A DNA stretch of 6,801 bases from PNAI01 sp964575715 (GCA_964575715.1 CAZNSG010000377.1:1-6801); one strand, 5' to 3'. Shown: positions 1 to 5,975, numbered from the stretch's first letter. Made by a program: numbers and translations. Notes: generated by a model not told the origin, from the sequence alone.

Positions 1-66
1 TTCCACTGTGAACATCCTTCCAGCCTCTCCATGCCATTCAAAGGCATCGAGACGGCCTAGCAGGAC

Positions 67-134
67 CGGTACACTTTTGCGCCGCCTTCAAGAGGCAGAT
101 CACAGCCGGTTCAGTGGTACACTTTGCGCCCGCC
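67..134. repeat. Two direct copies of a GGTACACTTT-GCGCC motif, possible IS21-like element end
   Basis: Two near-identical motifs lie at 67-86 (GGTACACTTTTGCGCCGCC core) and 116-134 (GGTACACTTTGCGCCCGCC), about 48 bases apart in the same orientation. They differ by one T in the T-run and one C further on. Short GTACACTTT-type direct repeats just inside the terminus are, as I recall, seen in IS21-family elements, where they serve as transposase binding sites. No intact transposase is visible: the left 60 bases read open in two frames, but neither gives a recognisable domain. The IS assignment is therefore an inference. The repeat itself is seen directly. Confidence 0.35.
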
Positions 135-179
135 CTTTAGATCCTGACATATATCCCGGCGATTACGCTGGTGCCGCTG

Positions 180-728
180 TCATGGCTGAAGTGAGGCGCG
201 CTCTTTTTCGGTCCGGCGAGTTTCAGTCAATGCGTATTCCCTGTTCAATGCAAGATTTGTCAGGAATTTCGACACGGTTTCAAAATCCCTGCGCGAGATA
301 TTTTGAAACAACAGATCGTTTATGCCCCGAAGAAATGGTGCGAGCTTGATAACCGTGGCTTCGCCTTTGGATGTCAATCTGATGGAGACGCTGCGCCGGT
401 CGCGTTCGTTGGCGCGCTTGGTCAAAAGCCCCTTTCGAACGAGGCGTCCGACTACCGTCGTGACATGCGTGGGCGCCAGCTGAACGTGGTCCGCAAGCGC
501 GCGGATCGATACACCTTCCTTCCCTTGCCGATAGGCGGTCCCGATCAGCACGGCAAATTGCGAGCCGGTCAAGGCGATCGTGCGTCCGTATCGTCGCAGC
601 AGGTATGCAGACGTCCGAACGCCAGGACCAATGCTGCCCAGCCAGGCGCGGGCTGCATTTGCCCTGGTCGAACAGGCCAAGTTCGCGATGTCAAAACATT
701 GACGGGTGTGTCGTCGCCGCAAGGCCAT
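180..728 (-). CDS. MarR-family winged-helix transcriptional regulator
   Basis: This 182-residue protein is a probable DNA-binding repressor that senses a small aromatic or heterocyclic ligand. Residues 16-60 form the N-terminal dimerisation helices. Residues 73-101 (VSIRALADHVQLAPTHVTTV then RLVRKGLL) are the helix-turn-helix with its recognition helix. Residues 109-121 (RDRRSVSIRLTSKG) match the conserved MarR wing signature, and the rest is C-terminal dimerisation helices. The length is at the upper end for the family because of short basic extensions at both ends. The ATG immediately follows the stop of the upstream amidohydrolase gene (TAG then ATG, no gap). There is no good Shine-Dalgarno, so translational coupling is likely. 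This makes it the last gene of a three-gene operon, which suggests it regulates that operon and perhaps the monooxygenase gene at 3298. The family is clear; the ligand is unknown. Confidence 0.9.
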   Translation of the reverse strand: MALRRRHTRQCFDIANLACSTRANAARAWLGSIGPGVRTSAYLLRRYGRTIALTGSQFAVLIGTAYRQGKEGVSIRALADHVQLAPTHVTTVVGRLVRKGLLTKRANERDRRSVSIRLTSKGEATVIKLAPFLRGINDLLFQNISRRDFETVSKFLTNLALNREYALTETRRTEKERASLQP

Positions 729-1925
729 CTAATGCGGGCTTGCGGCGAAGTCCCGGGGAAGCTTGCAACTCGCAACTCGAACATTCTTGATGGAGCCTGG
801 AGTGTTTCGGCTGCGTCCCACGAACCGTGGAACTCCGTCGGAAATCACGGCGGCCACGGCCGGAATGTCCCCATTTCGCATCGCATCGAGGGCGTTGTCC
901 TGCGATCCGCCGGCGCATGCATCGATGACGGCCACGTCGGCATCCCGGCCCGGCCGTAGGTAGCCACTGTTGAGGCGGTACACATCGGCATTGTTTCCCG
1001 TCGCGGCGGCGACTGCCCATTCAACCGGAATTTTTGCAAGGCTTACGATATGGGAAATTGTATAGAGCATGCCCAAGGGCATGATGCCGCTTCCTGTAGG
1101 CGTATCGGTCGCGATCAGAAGCCGCTCGAACTGACCCGCCGCCTTCAGCAACTCGGCGGTCCACAGACATGTGCGCAAGTTGCCGGCGGTGCAAAGCTGG
1201 AGAGCGATCGTCGTTTCGTTTACCAGCCGGGGAAAGTCCCGGTCGGGCATGGCAATCGGGCCGCCGTTGACGTGAAACGACACGTGCGGCTGCATTGCAA
1301 TCAGGTGATCCGCCCAAATCCCCGAGGAACCGGGAATTGACGAGCCGCCGGTGTGGACGGTGGTGATCATGCCGTGCTTCTTTGCCCAGCCAATCATCGG
1401 CGCATACTCGAAGGGCGTTTCGAAAGCGCCAAAGCCCGCCTTCGCAAGCCATACGCCCTTGCTCGCAAGTTCAGCAAAGTCGCTCTGCACAAGTCCGGGC
1501 TCGAGGATCACCGAGCCTGCGCAAACTCGCATACCGCCGGGACGGTAGTGCTCGAAGCACTTCATCGCGGCGATGGCCAGCGCCTTTACGCCTTCAGGAT
1601 CCTTTGGCCGGCCGGGGACGTGCACTTCGGAGGCGCTGATAGACGTCGTTGTTCCGCCGTGCACGTAGCTCTCAAGAAATCCGACGGTGCGCTGCCGCGG
1701 CGTGTAGTCTCCGAATGTAATATGCACATGGGAATCGATGAGACCGGGTATCGCCGTGGCGCCGTCTGCGTCGATGACGACGTCGCTTGATTCGATCTGG
1801 GATGCGGAGGCGGTGCCCACGTGAGCAATCTTGCCGCCGTTCATCACTATCGAGTCGCCGGTCGCGACAGGATCTCGCCAGTCGCCCGTGAGGATCGCAC
1901 CCAAATTGACGATTGCCGTTTTCAT
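729..1925 (-). CDS. Enamidase-like amidohydrolase (6-oxo-tetrahydronicotinate hydrolase type)
   Basis: This 398-residue member of the amidohydrolase superfamily is full length for enamidase-type proteins. Enamidase hydrolyses the cyclic enamide 1,4,5,6-tetrahydro-6-oxonicotinate to 2-formylglutarate and ammonia in reductive nicotinate breakdown. Visible features in order: N-terminal beta-sandwich ending in GLIDSHVH (metal ligands H66, H68); GDYTPRQ at 72-78; PGRPKDPEGVKALA at 104-117; K162 within WLAKAGFG; HTGGSSIPGSS with H191; FHVNGGP with H218; ATDTPTGSG with catalytic D274; VAAATGNNADVY at 305-316; C-terminal GRDADVAVID at 326-335; NGDIPAVAAV at 351-360; SRNTP at 372-376. Several of these blocks match my memory of the Eubacterium barkeri enamidase, including PGRPKD, HTGG-SIPGSS and H-NGGP. 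The bridging position is Lys rather than Glu. The gene starts 29 bases after the DUF1185 gene with only a GGCGGG-like ribosome site. Related cyclic amidases are the main alternative, so the exact substrate is uncertain. Confidence 0.87.
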   Translation of the reverse strand: MKTAIVNLGAILTGDWRDPVATGDSIVMNGGKIAHVGTASASQIESSDVVIDADGATAIPGLIDSHVHITFGDYTPRQRTVGFLESYVHGGTTTSISASEVHVPGRPKDPEGVKALAIAAMKCFEHYRPGGMRVCAGSVILEPGLVQSDFAELASKGVWLAKAGFGAFETPFEYAPMIGWAKKHGMITTVHTGGSSIPGSSGIWADHLIAMQPHVSFHVNGGPIAMPDRDFPRLVNETTIALQLCTAGNLRTCLWTAELLKAAGQFERLLIATDTPTGSGIMPLGMLYTISHIVSLAKIPVEWAVAAATGNNADVYRLNSGYLRPGRDADVAVIDACAGGSQDNALDAMRNGDIPAVAAVISDGVPRFVGRSRNTPGSIKNVRVASCKLPRDFAASPH

Positions 1926-1954
1926 TCAAGTGCCCGCCCATCGAGCCAGCCGGC

Positions 1955-2530
1955 TCAAACCAGCCCGTCTTCACCCTTCATCTCTTCGAACTTCAATCCC
2001 CCGACCCGCGCACCAATCCTGCCGCGGTTGGCGACGCAGAAGATGACAGCGATTTCGTCTGGCCAAGGGGCGTCGGGCAAGAGAACAGTCATGCCGTCAT
2101 AGTGGGACCGGACGTAGAGAGCGTCTTTGCACGCAAGCGGCACATCGATCGGCGTCCCCGGCGAGGCACGCTTCGTGAAGGATGAAATCCATGCCTTCCC
2201 GCCTCCGACCACGTCACGAAGCGGGTTTGCGAAAGTCGTTGTGAGGAGTGCATTTGCGTGCTCCTGCTCGCCGGCGAGCCCGGCGATTCCTGCTTTGCCG
2301 TAGCTCTGGACTTCGTAAGGTCCGAGGGTTTCGACCAGCAGCTTACCCATTTCGCGGCCAAGATCCTCACTCGCTGCGATCATAGGCCCCAGGTCTTCAA
2401 CCTGTTTGGCTGCATAGGGGTTCTCCACAATGGCAACCACAGCCACTTTCCGCAGGGGAATAGCCTGCTCGTGTCCGTGGTCCACTTGGTGTTCCACAAA
2501 GCTGAACCATTTGCGCGTTCGCAATCTCAT
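1955..2530 (-). CDS. Amino acid synthesis family protein (DUF1185, AA_synth)
   Basis: This cytosolic protein of 191 residues has the usual length for the AA_synth/DUF1185 family. Family-like blocks in order are RKWFSFVE (6-13), ENPYA (36-40), VEDLGPMI (44-51), SYGKAGI (76-82), GEQEHANALL (87-96), VGGGKAWI (108-115), GTPIDVPLACKDA (125-137), RSHYD (141-145), PDAPWPDEI (152-160) and RVGGL (175-179). The run of conserved Gly, Lys, His and Asp residues suggests a ligand-binding or catalytic pocket. The family name comes from structural resemblance and, to my knowledge, no reaction has been established. The start is firm: AAGGAG at 2538-2543 sits 7 bases before the ATG. It is the first gene of the operon that continues into the enamidase-like and MarR genes. 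That placement argues for a role in the same catabolic pathway rather than in amino acid biosynthesis. The family call is strong; the function is unknown. Confidence 0.87.
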   Translation of the reverse strand: MRLRTRKWFSFVEHQVDHGHEQAIPLRKVAVVAIVENPYAAKQVEDLGPMIAASEDLGREMGKLLVETLGPYEVQSYGKAGIAGLAGEQEHANALLTTTFANPLRDVVGGGKAWISSFTKRASPGTPIDVPLACKDALYVRSHYDGMTVLLPDAPWPDEIAVIFCVANRGRIGARVGGLKFEEMKGEDGLV

Positions 2531-2537
2531 CCTCGAA

Positions 2538-2543
2538 CTCCTT
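2538..2543 (-). promoter_or_regulatory. Ribosome binding site of the DUF1185 gene
   Basis: On the minus strand AAGGAG stands 7 bases before the ATG at 2530. It is the best Shine-Dalgarno in the window and fixes the start of the operon's first gene. The two downstream genes lack comparable sites, which fits translation coupled along one transcript. Confidence 0.75.
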
Positions 2544-2577
2544 GGCGTTAGACGACGCCGCGGCGGGCAGCGTGAGA

Positions 2578-2606
2578 AATGTATGCTGTTATTAATGTCA
2601 TGTCAC
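2578..2606 (-). promoter_or_regulatory. Candidate sigma70 promoter of the DUF1185-enamidase-MarR operon
   Basis: Reading the minus strand, GTGACA (2601-2606, five of six to TTGACA) is followed after 17 bases by TACATT (2578-2583, four of six to TATAAT). Transcription would begin near 2571, giving a leader of about 40 bases with the AAGGAG site inside it. The TGTATG-N12-TCAT motif at 2580-2601 overlaps the -10 box and the spacer, where a bound repressor would block the promoter. The assignment rests on box match and spacing only. Confidence 0.45.
2580..2603. promoter_or_regulatory. Candidate operator, copy A (TGTATG-N12-TCAT)
   Basis: On the plus strand TGTATG at 2580-2585 and TCAT at 2598-2601 are spaced exactly as in the palindrome at 3225-3248 (18 bases start to start). 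Thirteen of 24 positions agree overall. This copy is a less perfect palindrome than copy B. It overlaps the candidate promoter of the operon that encodes the MarR protein, so autoregulation is a reasonable guess. Confidence 0.3.
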
Positions 2607-2771
2607 TGGACAGACCGTTGCAAAGCTCCGGGACGCAATCATCAGCGGCGTGTTCAAACGGCGAACGGCTTCAGGGGCAAAACCTGTGCGACTAGGCGGG
2701 AGTTAGCCGCACATCAATCCACGAATGACGGCATGAGCAACGGTCCAACCTGGCCGCGGCTTTCGTCGCAA

Positions 2772-2878
2772 TTAGAGCATTTTCCGGAAAAGTGGACACC
2801 GGTTTTCCGCAGAAAATGCGACCAAATAAGGAATCTAGAGCGCGTTTCCGATTCAACCTAATCGGAATGCGCTCTAGA
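2772..2878. repeat. Composite double-hairpin intergenic repeat of Bradyrhizobium type
   Basis: This stretch contains two adjacent palindromes. The first (2777-2819) has outer arms GCATTTTC/GAAAATGC and inner arms CGGAAAA/TTTTCCG around a GTGGACACC-containing loop, with a two-base bulge. The second (2834-2878) begins TCTAGAGCGC, ends GCGCTCTAGA and has inner arms TTCCGATT/AATCGGAA around a six-base loop CAACCT. The left edge carries TTAGAGC and the right edge GCTCTAG, so the whole 107-base unit has imperfect terminal inverted repeats. I recognise this architecture as a dispersed intergenic repeat common in Bradyrhizobium and relatives, possibly a MITE or REP-like element. It could also terminate or stabilise transcripts. 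It lies outside all genes, between the operon promoter and the 73-residue ORF. Confidence 0.75.
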
Positions 2879-2967
2879 ACGGCCGCGCGCAACGAAGGAT
2901 CCCGCCGCGCCGGTAGAGACGGAGCGCACATCATTTCAAACGAACAGGGGTGGCAGCTCGCTCGCGG

Positions 2968-3189
2968 TTAATGATGCAGCAGACTGACCGACGATCGTTC
3001 GATGGCTGCAATGCCGCTCGCTACGCGTTGGAGGTGCTGGACGGCGACCGTGTCGCCGTTAGCCATTGCTTGCTGCACCTGTGTCGAGACGACTTTGCGA
3101 GCCGCAGGTCCGTGAGCCCTGATCATCTCCGACGCACCTCGATCTGCCTCGGAGATGTCGTGGAGATACTTTTTGAGCCGGTCAAACAT
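2968..3189 (-). CDS. Possible small hypothetical protein (73 aa)
   Basis: The 73-residue open frame begins MFDRLKKYLHDISEADRG and ends RSSVSLLHH. I do not recognise it. The composition is normal for a cytosolic, mostly helical protein: charged N-terminal third, then alternating Ala, Val and Gln positions, no signal peptide and no membrane segment. Codon choice looks like genuine coding DNA for a GC-rich genome. The ribosome site is weak (TAGG, 8 bases before the ATG). An extended -10 box (TGATACAAT, minus strand) lies about 48 bases upstream within the divergent promoter region, which gives some support for expression. Orientation and position suggest it could be controlled with the monooxygenase. 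It could still be a chance open frame. Confidence 0.4.
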   Translation of the reverse strand: MFDRLKKYLHDISEADRGASEMIRAHGPAARKVVSTQVQQAMANGDTVAVQHLQRVASGIAAIERSSVSLLHH

Positions 3190-3224
3190 AGCGGTGGCCT
3201 AGCACATCCCTCGTTGATATCCCG

Positions 3225-3248
3225 TGTATGATTGACATTGTATCATAC
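3225..3248. promoter_or_regulatory. Candidate operator, copy B (GTATGAT-N9-ATCATAC palindrome)
   Basis: GTATGAT at 3226-3232 and ATCATAC at 3242-3248 are perfect inverted repeats separated by 9 bases. The right arm also contains a compact GTAT-C-ATAC palindrome (3240-3248), a shape often bound by GntR-type as well as MarR-type regulators. The site covers the TTGACA box of the rightward promoter and the extended -10 of the possible leftward promoter. The MarR protein of this window is the nearest candidate binder; this is an inference. Confidence 0.5.
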
Positions 3249-3261
3249 GACTTCCTATTAC
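3232..3261 (+). promoter_or_regulatory. Candidate sigma70 promoter of the flavin monooxygenase gene
   Basis: TTGACA at 3232-3237 is a perfect -35 box. After 18 bases comes TATTAC at 3256-3261, four of six to TATAAT. Transcription would start near 3268, about 30 bases before the ATG at 3298. The palindrome at 3226-3248 covers the -35 box and part of the spacer, so the promoter is probably repressible. Confidence 0.55.
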
Positions 3262-3267
3262 AGCCAA
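3237..3267 (-). promoter_or_regulatory. Possible leftward promoter facing the 73-residue ORF
   Basis: On the minus strand an extended -10 box, TGATACAAT, has its TACAAT at 3237-3242. A poor TTGGCT at 3262-3267 is 19 bases upstream and may act as the -35 box. It overlaps the rightward promoter and the palindrome, so this would be a face-to-face divergent control region. Confidence 0.3.
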
Positions 3268-3297
3268 GTCTGAAGGGTGGGTGATAGGGCAGACAAG

Positions 3298-4455
3298 ATG
3301 AGCGACGTTCGTCGCGTGTTGGTCGTTGGCGGGGGTGTTGGCGGCTTGACGGCGGCGGCGTCTTTCGCACGACGAGGCGTAGAAGTCGTCCTCATCGAAA
3401 AACGTCCTGCCTTTGACATACCCGGAGTGGGGCTGGGGCAACCGGCCAACGCGCTGCGAGTCTACCAGTCCCTTGGGGTCCTCGATGAGATACTCCAGAC
3501 GGGGTTCATGTACGACCGCATGTACATTTTCGACGCTAGTCGCCACTTGATCGCCGAGCACAAATTTTTGCTTGGAGACGAGAAAGTACCGGCCTTCTGC
3601 GCATTGTCACGACTGGAGCTGCACAGGATCCTGCTGGGAGCGGCTGAAAAAGCGGGCGTGCAGATCTGTCTCGGCGTTACGGCATCTGAAATCAAAGACG
3701 AGAAAGACCGGGTGAGCGTCCAATTCTCCACCGGCGAGAACGATGCTTTCGATTTGCTGGCTGGATTCGACGGAATCCGTTCGGCGACCCGGCAACATTT
3801 GGTGGGAACAGCGTTCGAGCCTCGACCCTCCGGCTACGGCGCGTGGCGTGTACAAGTGCCCCGTCCGGATTACGTCAGGGGAATGGAATTCCTTCAGGGA
3901 ATCGGAAGCAAGACGGGGGCAATGCCCCTCAACAACGATCTTATGTATGTCTTCCATATCCGCCCTGAAGCGCCGGATGCATGGTTCGCCGAAAAGGACT
4001 TCGCGAAACTCTTGAAGGAACGCATGTCGCAGTACGGGAGCTATGTCGCAGAGATCTGCGCCTCTCTCGATGCCAGTTCGGACATCGTATACAGCCCCAT
4101 GGAGCTGCTTTTTCTGCCATGGCCATGGTTTCGCGGGCGTGTCGCAATTGGCGGAGACGCCGCGCACACGTTTCCGCCTCATCTCACACAAGGAGCAGCG
4201 ATGGCCGCTGAAGACGGTTTGGTTCTGGCGCGCGAGGTTCTCAGAGACGATGTTTCGATCAATGATCGCTTGATGCGGTACTCAAAGCAACGTTATGCCC
4301 GGTGTGCATTTGTGTACACGTTCTCGCGCCAATGGCTTGACGATGAACAGTCGGTCCACTCATTCGAACAGATGGAATCGGCTCGCACGGAACTTACGAT
4401 GAATGCATCAGCCCGCATCGGCGCGAGCGATCGAATTCTGAATAGTCCGATCTAG
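3298..4455 (+). CDS. FAD-dependent monooxygenase (class A flavoprotein aromatic hydroxylase)
   Basis: This 385-residue cytosolic enzyme is expected to use NAD(P)H, O2 and bound FAD to hydroxylate an aromatic or heteroaromatic ring. All three fingerprints of the PHBH/salicylate hydroxylase class are present. They are the Rossmann GxGxxG at 11-16 (after RRVLVV) with E34 for the adenosine ribose, the DG motif at D158-G159 (GFDGIRS) and the GD motif at G286-D287 (RVAIGGDAAHTFPPHLTQGA). R105 in the SRLELHR segment is the usual FAD-contacting arginine. There is no extra C-terminal thioredoxin-like domain. I chose the ATG at 3298 over the in-frame GTG at 3277: AGGG at 3286-3289 is well placed for it and the Rossmann strand then begins at residue 6, as usual. 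Size and class resemble 6-hydroxynicotinate 3-monooxygenase (NicC), but the sequence does not look close to it. The substrate is unknown; the setting suggests an N-heterocycle. Confidence 0.92.
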   Translation: MSDVRRVLVVGGGVGGLTAAASFARRGVEVVLIEKRPAFDIPGVGLGQPANALRVYQSLGVLDEILQTGFMYDRMYIFDASRHLIAEHKFLLGDEKVPAFCALSRLELHRILLGAAEKAGVQICLGVTASEIKDEKDRVSVQFSTGENDAFDLLAGFDGIRSATRQHLVGTAFEPRPSGYGAWRVQVPRPDYVRGMEFLQGIGSKTGAMPLNNDLMYVFHIRPEAPDAWFAEKDFAKLLKERMSQYGSYVAEICASLDASSDIVYSPMELLFLPWPWFRGRVAIGGDAAHTFPPHLTQGAAMAAEDGLVLAREVLRDDVSINDRLMRYSKQRYARCAFVYTFSRQWLDDEQSVHSFEQMESARTELTMNASARIGASDRILNSPI

Positions 4456-4652
4456 GCAGACCACAATCGCAGCATCAACGAACCGGACGGTGGAGACGAC
4501 AAACGCGACGGATTAATGCTTCAAGGACTGTGGCATCCGCTGCGCCGAGCCTCGGAAACGTTTCGATGGCAACGCCAGCGGCAAGAGCCTAATCTGACTT
4601 TCGTTGTCGGCATCTTTCCCGCCTTTACTGGTTCCAGGCTCGAGATTCAACT

Positions 4653-5534
4653 GTGAGCATGTCACCCCCGCCTGCCTCACCGCGCCGGCTCGCCGACCTC
4701 TGCCCAGGCATCATTGCCGCGTTGTCATTCGCGATCTGCAATGTGCTGAGCAAGATCGTATTGGCTGCCGGCTCCGACGTGCTCACGCTATCGGTGTTTC
4801 GCGGTCTCGTTGGCGTTGCCTTGATGTTCATCTGGCTGCGGATAGGCATCGCTCCACCGCCGCATACCACCCGCGCACGCTGGATCTCGCTCAGCCTCGG
4901 TATTTTGTTCGCCGGGGTGGTGTTCGGCCTCTTTGCGGCCATCTCGATCGTCACGGTGCCAATCGCGGTATTGACCTATTTCGTCTATCCGCTGTTCACC
5001 GGGATCGTGGGTGCGCTGCTCGGCATCGAACGGATCGGCTGGCGCGGCGCGCTCACGGCGCTCACCGCATTCCTCGGACTTGCATTGATGATCGGAGCGC
5101 ATCCGCATGGGCTGGCGCTGTCCGGCCTCGCCTTCGCGATTGGCGCCGCGATCTGCCGCACCGCGATCCTCCTGGTCACGCGATCGCTGCTGCAGAATTC
5201 CGATCCACAGGTCACCACGTGGTATCTGATGCTGTCCTCGACAGCAGTCCTCGCGTTGGTGGCCCTGCTGACCTGGAACTGGCAAGGGCCGCAGACCGCG
5301 GTCGGTTGGGCAGCGCTGGTTGGGGTCAGCATTGGAACTACCATTTCCGTGCTGGCGCTGTTCGTGTCGATCAAGCGCATCGGACCATTCCGCAGCGCGC
5401 TGATCATGTATCTGGAGCCACTACTATCGACCGTTCTGAGCGCGCCAGTGCTGGGCGAGACCATCACACCCATCCAGGCGATCGGCGGTGTCGTCATGCT
5501 AGCCGCCCTGGTCGCATTTCAGCTCCGGCGCTGA
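4653..5534 (+). CDS. EamA/DMT-superfamily transporter
   Basis: This 293-residue inner-membrane protein has ten predicted helices in two EamA repeats. The segments lie roughly at 18-38, 45-63, 77-97, 102-122, 130-148, 153-175, 188-207, 216-238, 247-267 and 272-290. Repeat ends carry the usual signatures: PIAVLTYFVYPLFTG in the first half and YLEPLLSTVLSAPVLGE in the second. Members export or exchange amino acids, metabolites or drugs; no substrate can be assigned. The start is uncertain between GTG at 4653 and ATG at 4659, since only a weak CGAG precedes them. It lies 197 bases after the monooxygenase gene on the same strand, with no clear terminator or promoter between, so co-transcription is possible but unproven. 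It might move the pathway's substrate or product. Confidence 0.9.
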   Translation: MSMSPPPASPRRLADLCPGIIAALSFAICNVLSKIVLAAGSDVLTLSVFRGLVGVALMFIWLRIGIAPPPHTTRARWISLSLGILFAGVVFGLFAAISIVTVPIAVLTYFVYPLFTGIVGALLGIERIGWRGALTALTAFLGLALMIGAHPHGLALSGLAFAIGAAICRTAILLVTRSLLQNSDPQVTTWYLMLSSTAVLALVALLTWNWQGPQTAVGWAALVGVSIGTTISVLALFVSIKRIGPFRSALIMYLEPLLSTVLSAPVLGETITPIQAIGGVVMLAALVAFQLRR

Positions 5535-5695
5535 CTGTTCCTACACGTTCGATCCGGGCGCAGACCGCGGTAGGTGGAAAGCGGCATCGTGCAGACTGGT
5601 CGCGGGGATTGAGCTGGCGCCCCGAACCGACGCTCCTGCGGGCCGGGCCTACGGGGCGGATTGGCGACGAAGCGTTCCAGTGTTGGACATATGTT

Positions 5696-5800
5696 GTGAA
5701 GACTTTGCGCAAGCTAAAGCAGGAGATCAAGCTCACCGCCGAACAGGTTAGCTGGTTGCCGGAAGCCGAGCGGCAGTTCGAAGAATTGAGCAAGAAGTAA
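5696..5800 (+). CDS. Very short open frame, possible gene remnant (34 aa)
   Basis: From a GTG at 5696 the frame encodes 34 residues, starting VKTLRKLKQEIKLTAEQ and ending FEELSKK before TAA. The peptide is rich in Lys and Glu and looks like a regular amphipathic helix, unlike the surrounding Arg-rich noise. No Shine-Dalgarno is evident. Upstream in the same frame is only the out-of-frame shadow of the transporter gene. It could be the tail of a decayed gene or a microprotein. I do not recognise it. Confidence 0.2.
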   Translation: MKTLRKLKQEIKLTAEQVSWLPEAERQFEELSKK

Positions 5801-5975
5801 CTATTCACTTCCTTCAGCATCGGTGTGAGAGATGAGGAGTCAAATATCACTCGCTTCTCTCTGACGGTCGCGTCCAAAATATTTGCCACCACCGGCGGCA
5901 TATTTGACTGGTCGATTTGCGCAGATCGGCTCCGGGTTAGGCGCGACGCGGACAAGCCGGCCGCAGGTCGAGCCA

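Noticed and set aside
303..959. 218-codon plus-strand frame opposite the MarR and amidohydrolase genes
   Set aside because: Antisense to two well-supported genes, with a low-complexity composition and no motif.
1943..1956. GAGCC-N4-GGCTC hairpin between the DUF1185 and enamidase-like genes
   Set aside because: Only five base pairs and no T-run, inside a tightly spaced operon; too weak to be called a terminator.
3607..4191. 194-codon minus-strand frame opposite the monooxygenase gene
   Set aside because: Antisense shadow; the plus strand carries all the flavin hydroxylase fingerprints.
5291..5571. 12-base direct repeat GCAGACCGCGGT at 5291-5302 and 5560-5571
   Set aside because: Short and GC-rich, with one copy inside the transporter coding sequence; the similarity fades quickly in the flanks, so chance is the simplest explanation.
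4604..5800. Long 398-codon plus-strand open frame overlapping the transporter
   Set aside because: It is the out-of-phase shadow of the DMT transporter gene: Arg/His/Pro-rich, with no domain. The transporter frame has ten clean hydrophobic helices. Only its last 34 codons fall in free DNA and are listed separately.
5839..5908. Inverted repeat GTCAAATAT / ATATTTGAC with a 52-base spacer
   Set aside because: Nine-base arms far apart, with no neighbouring gene start or promoter boxes to give it a role.
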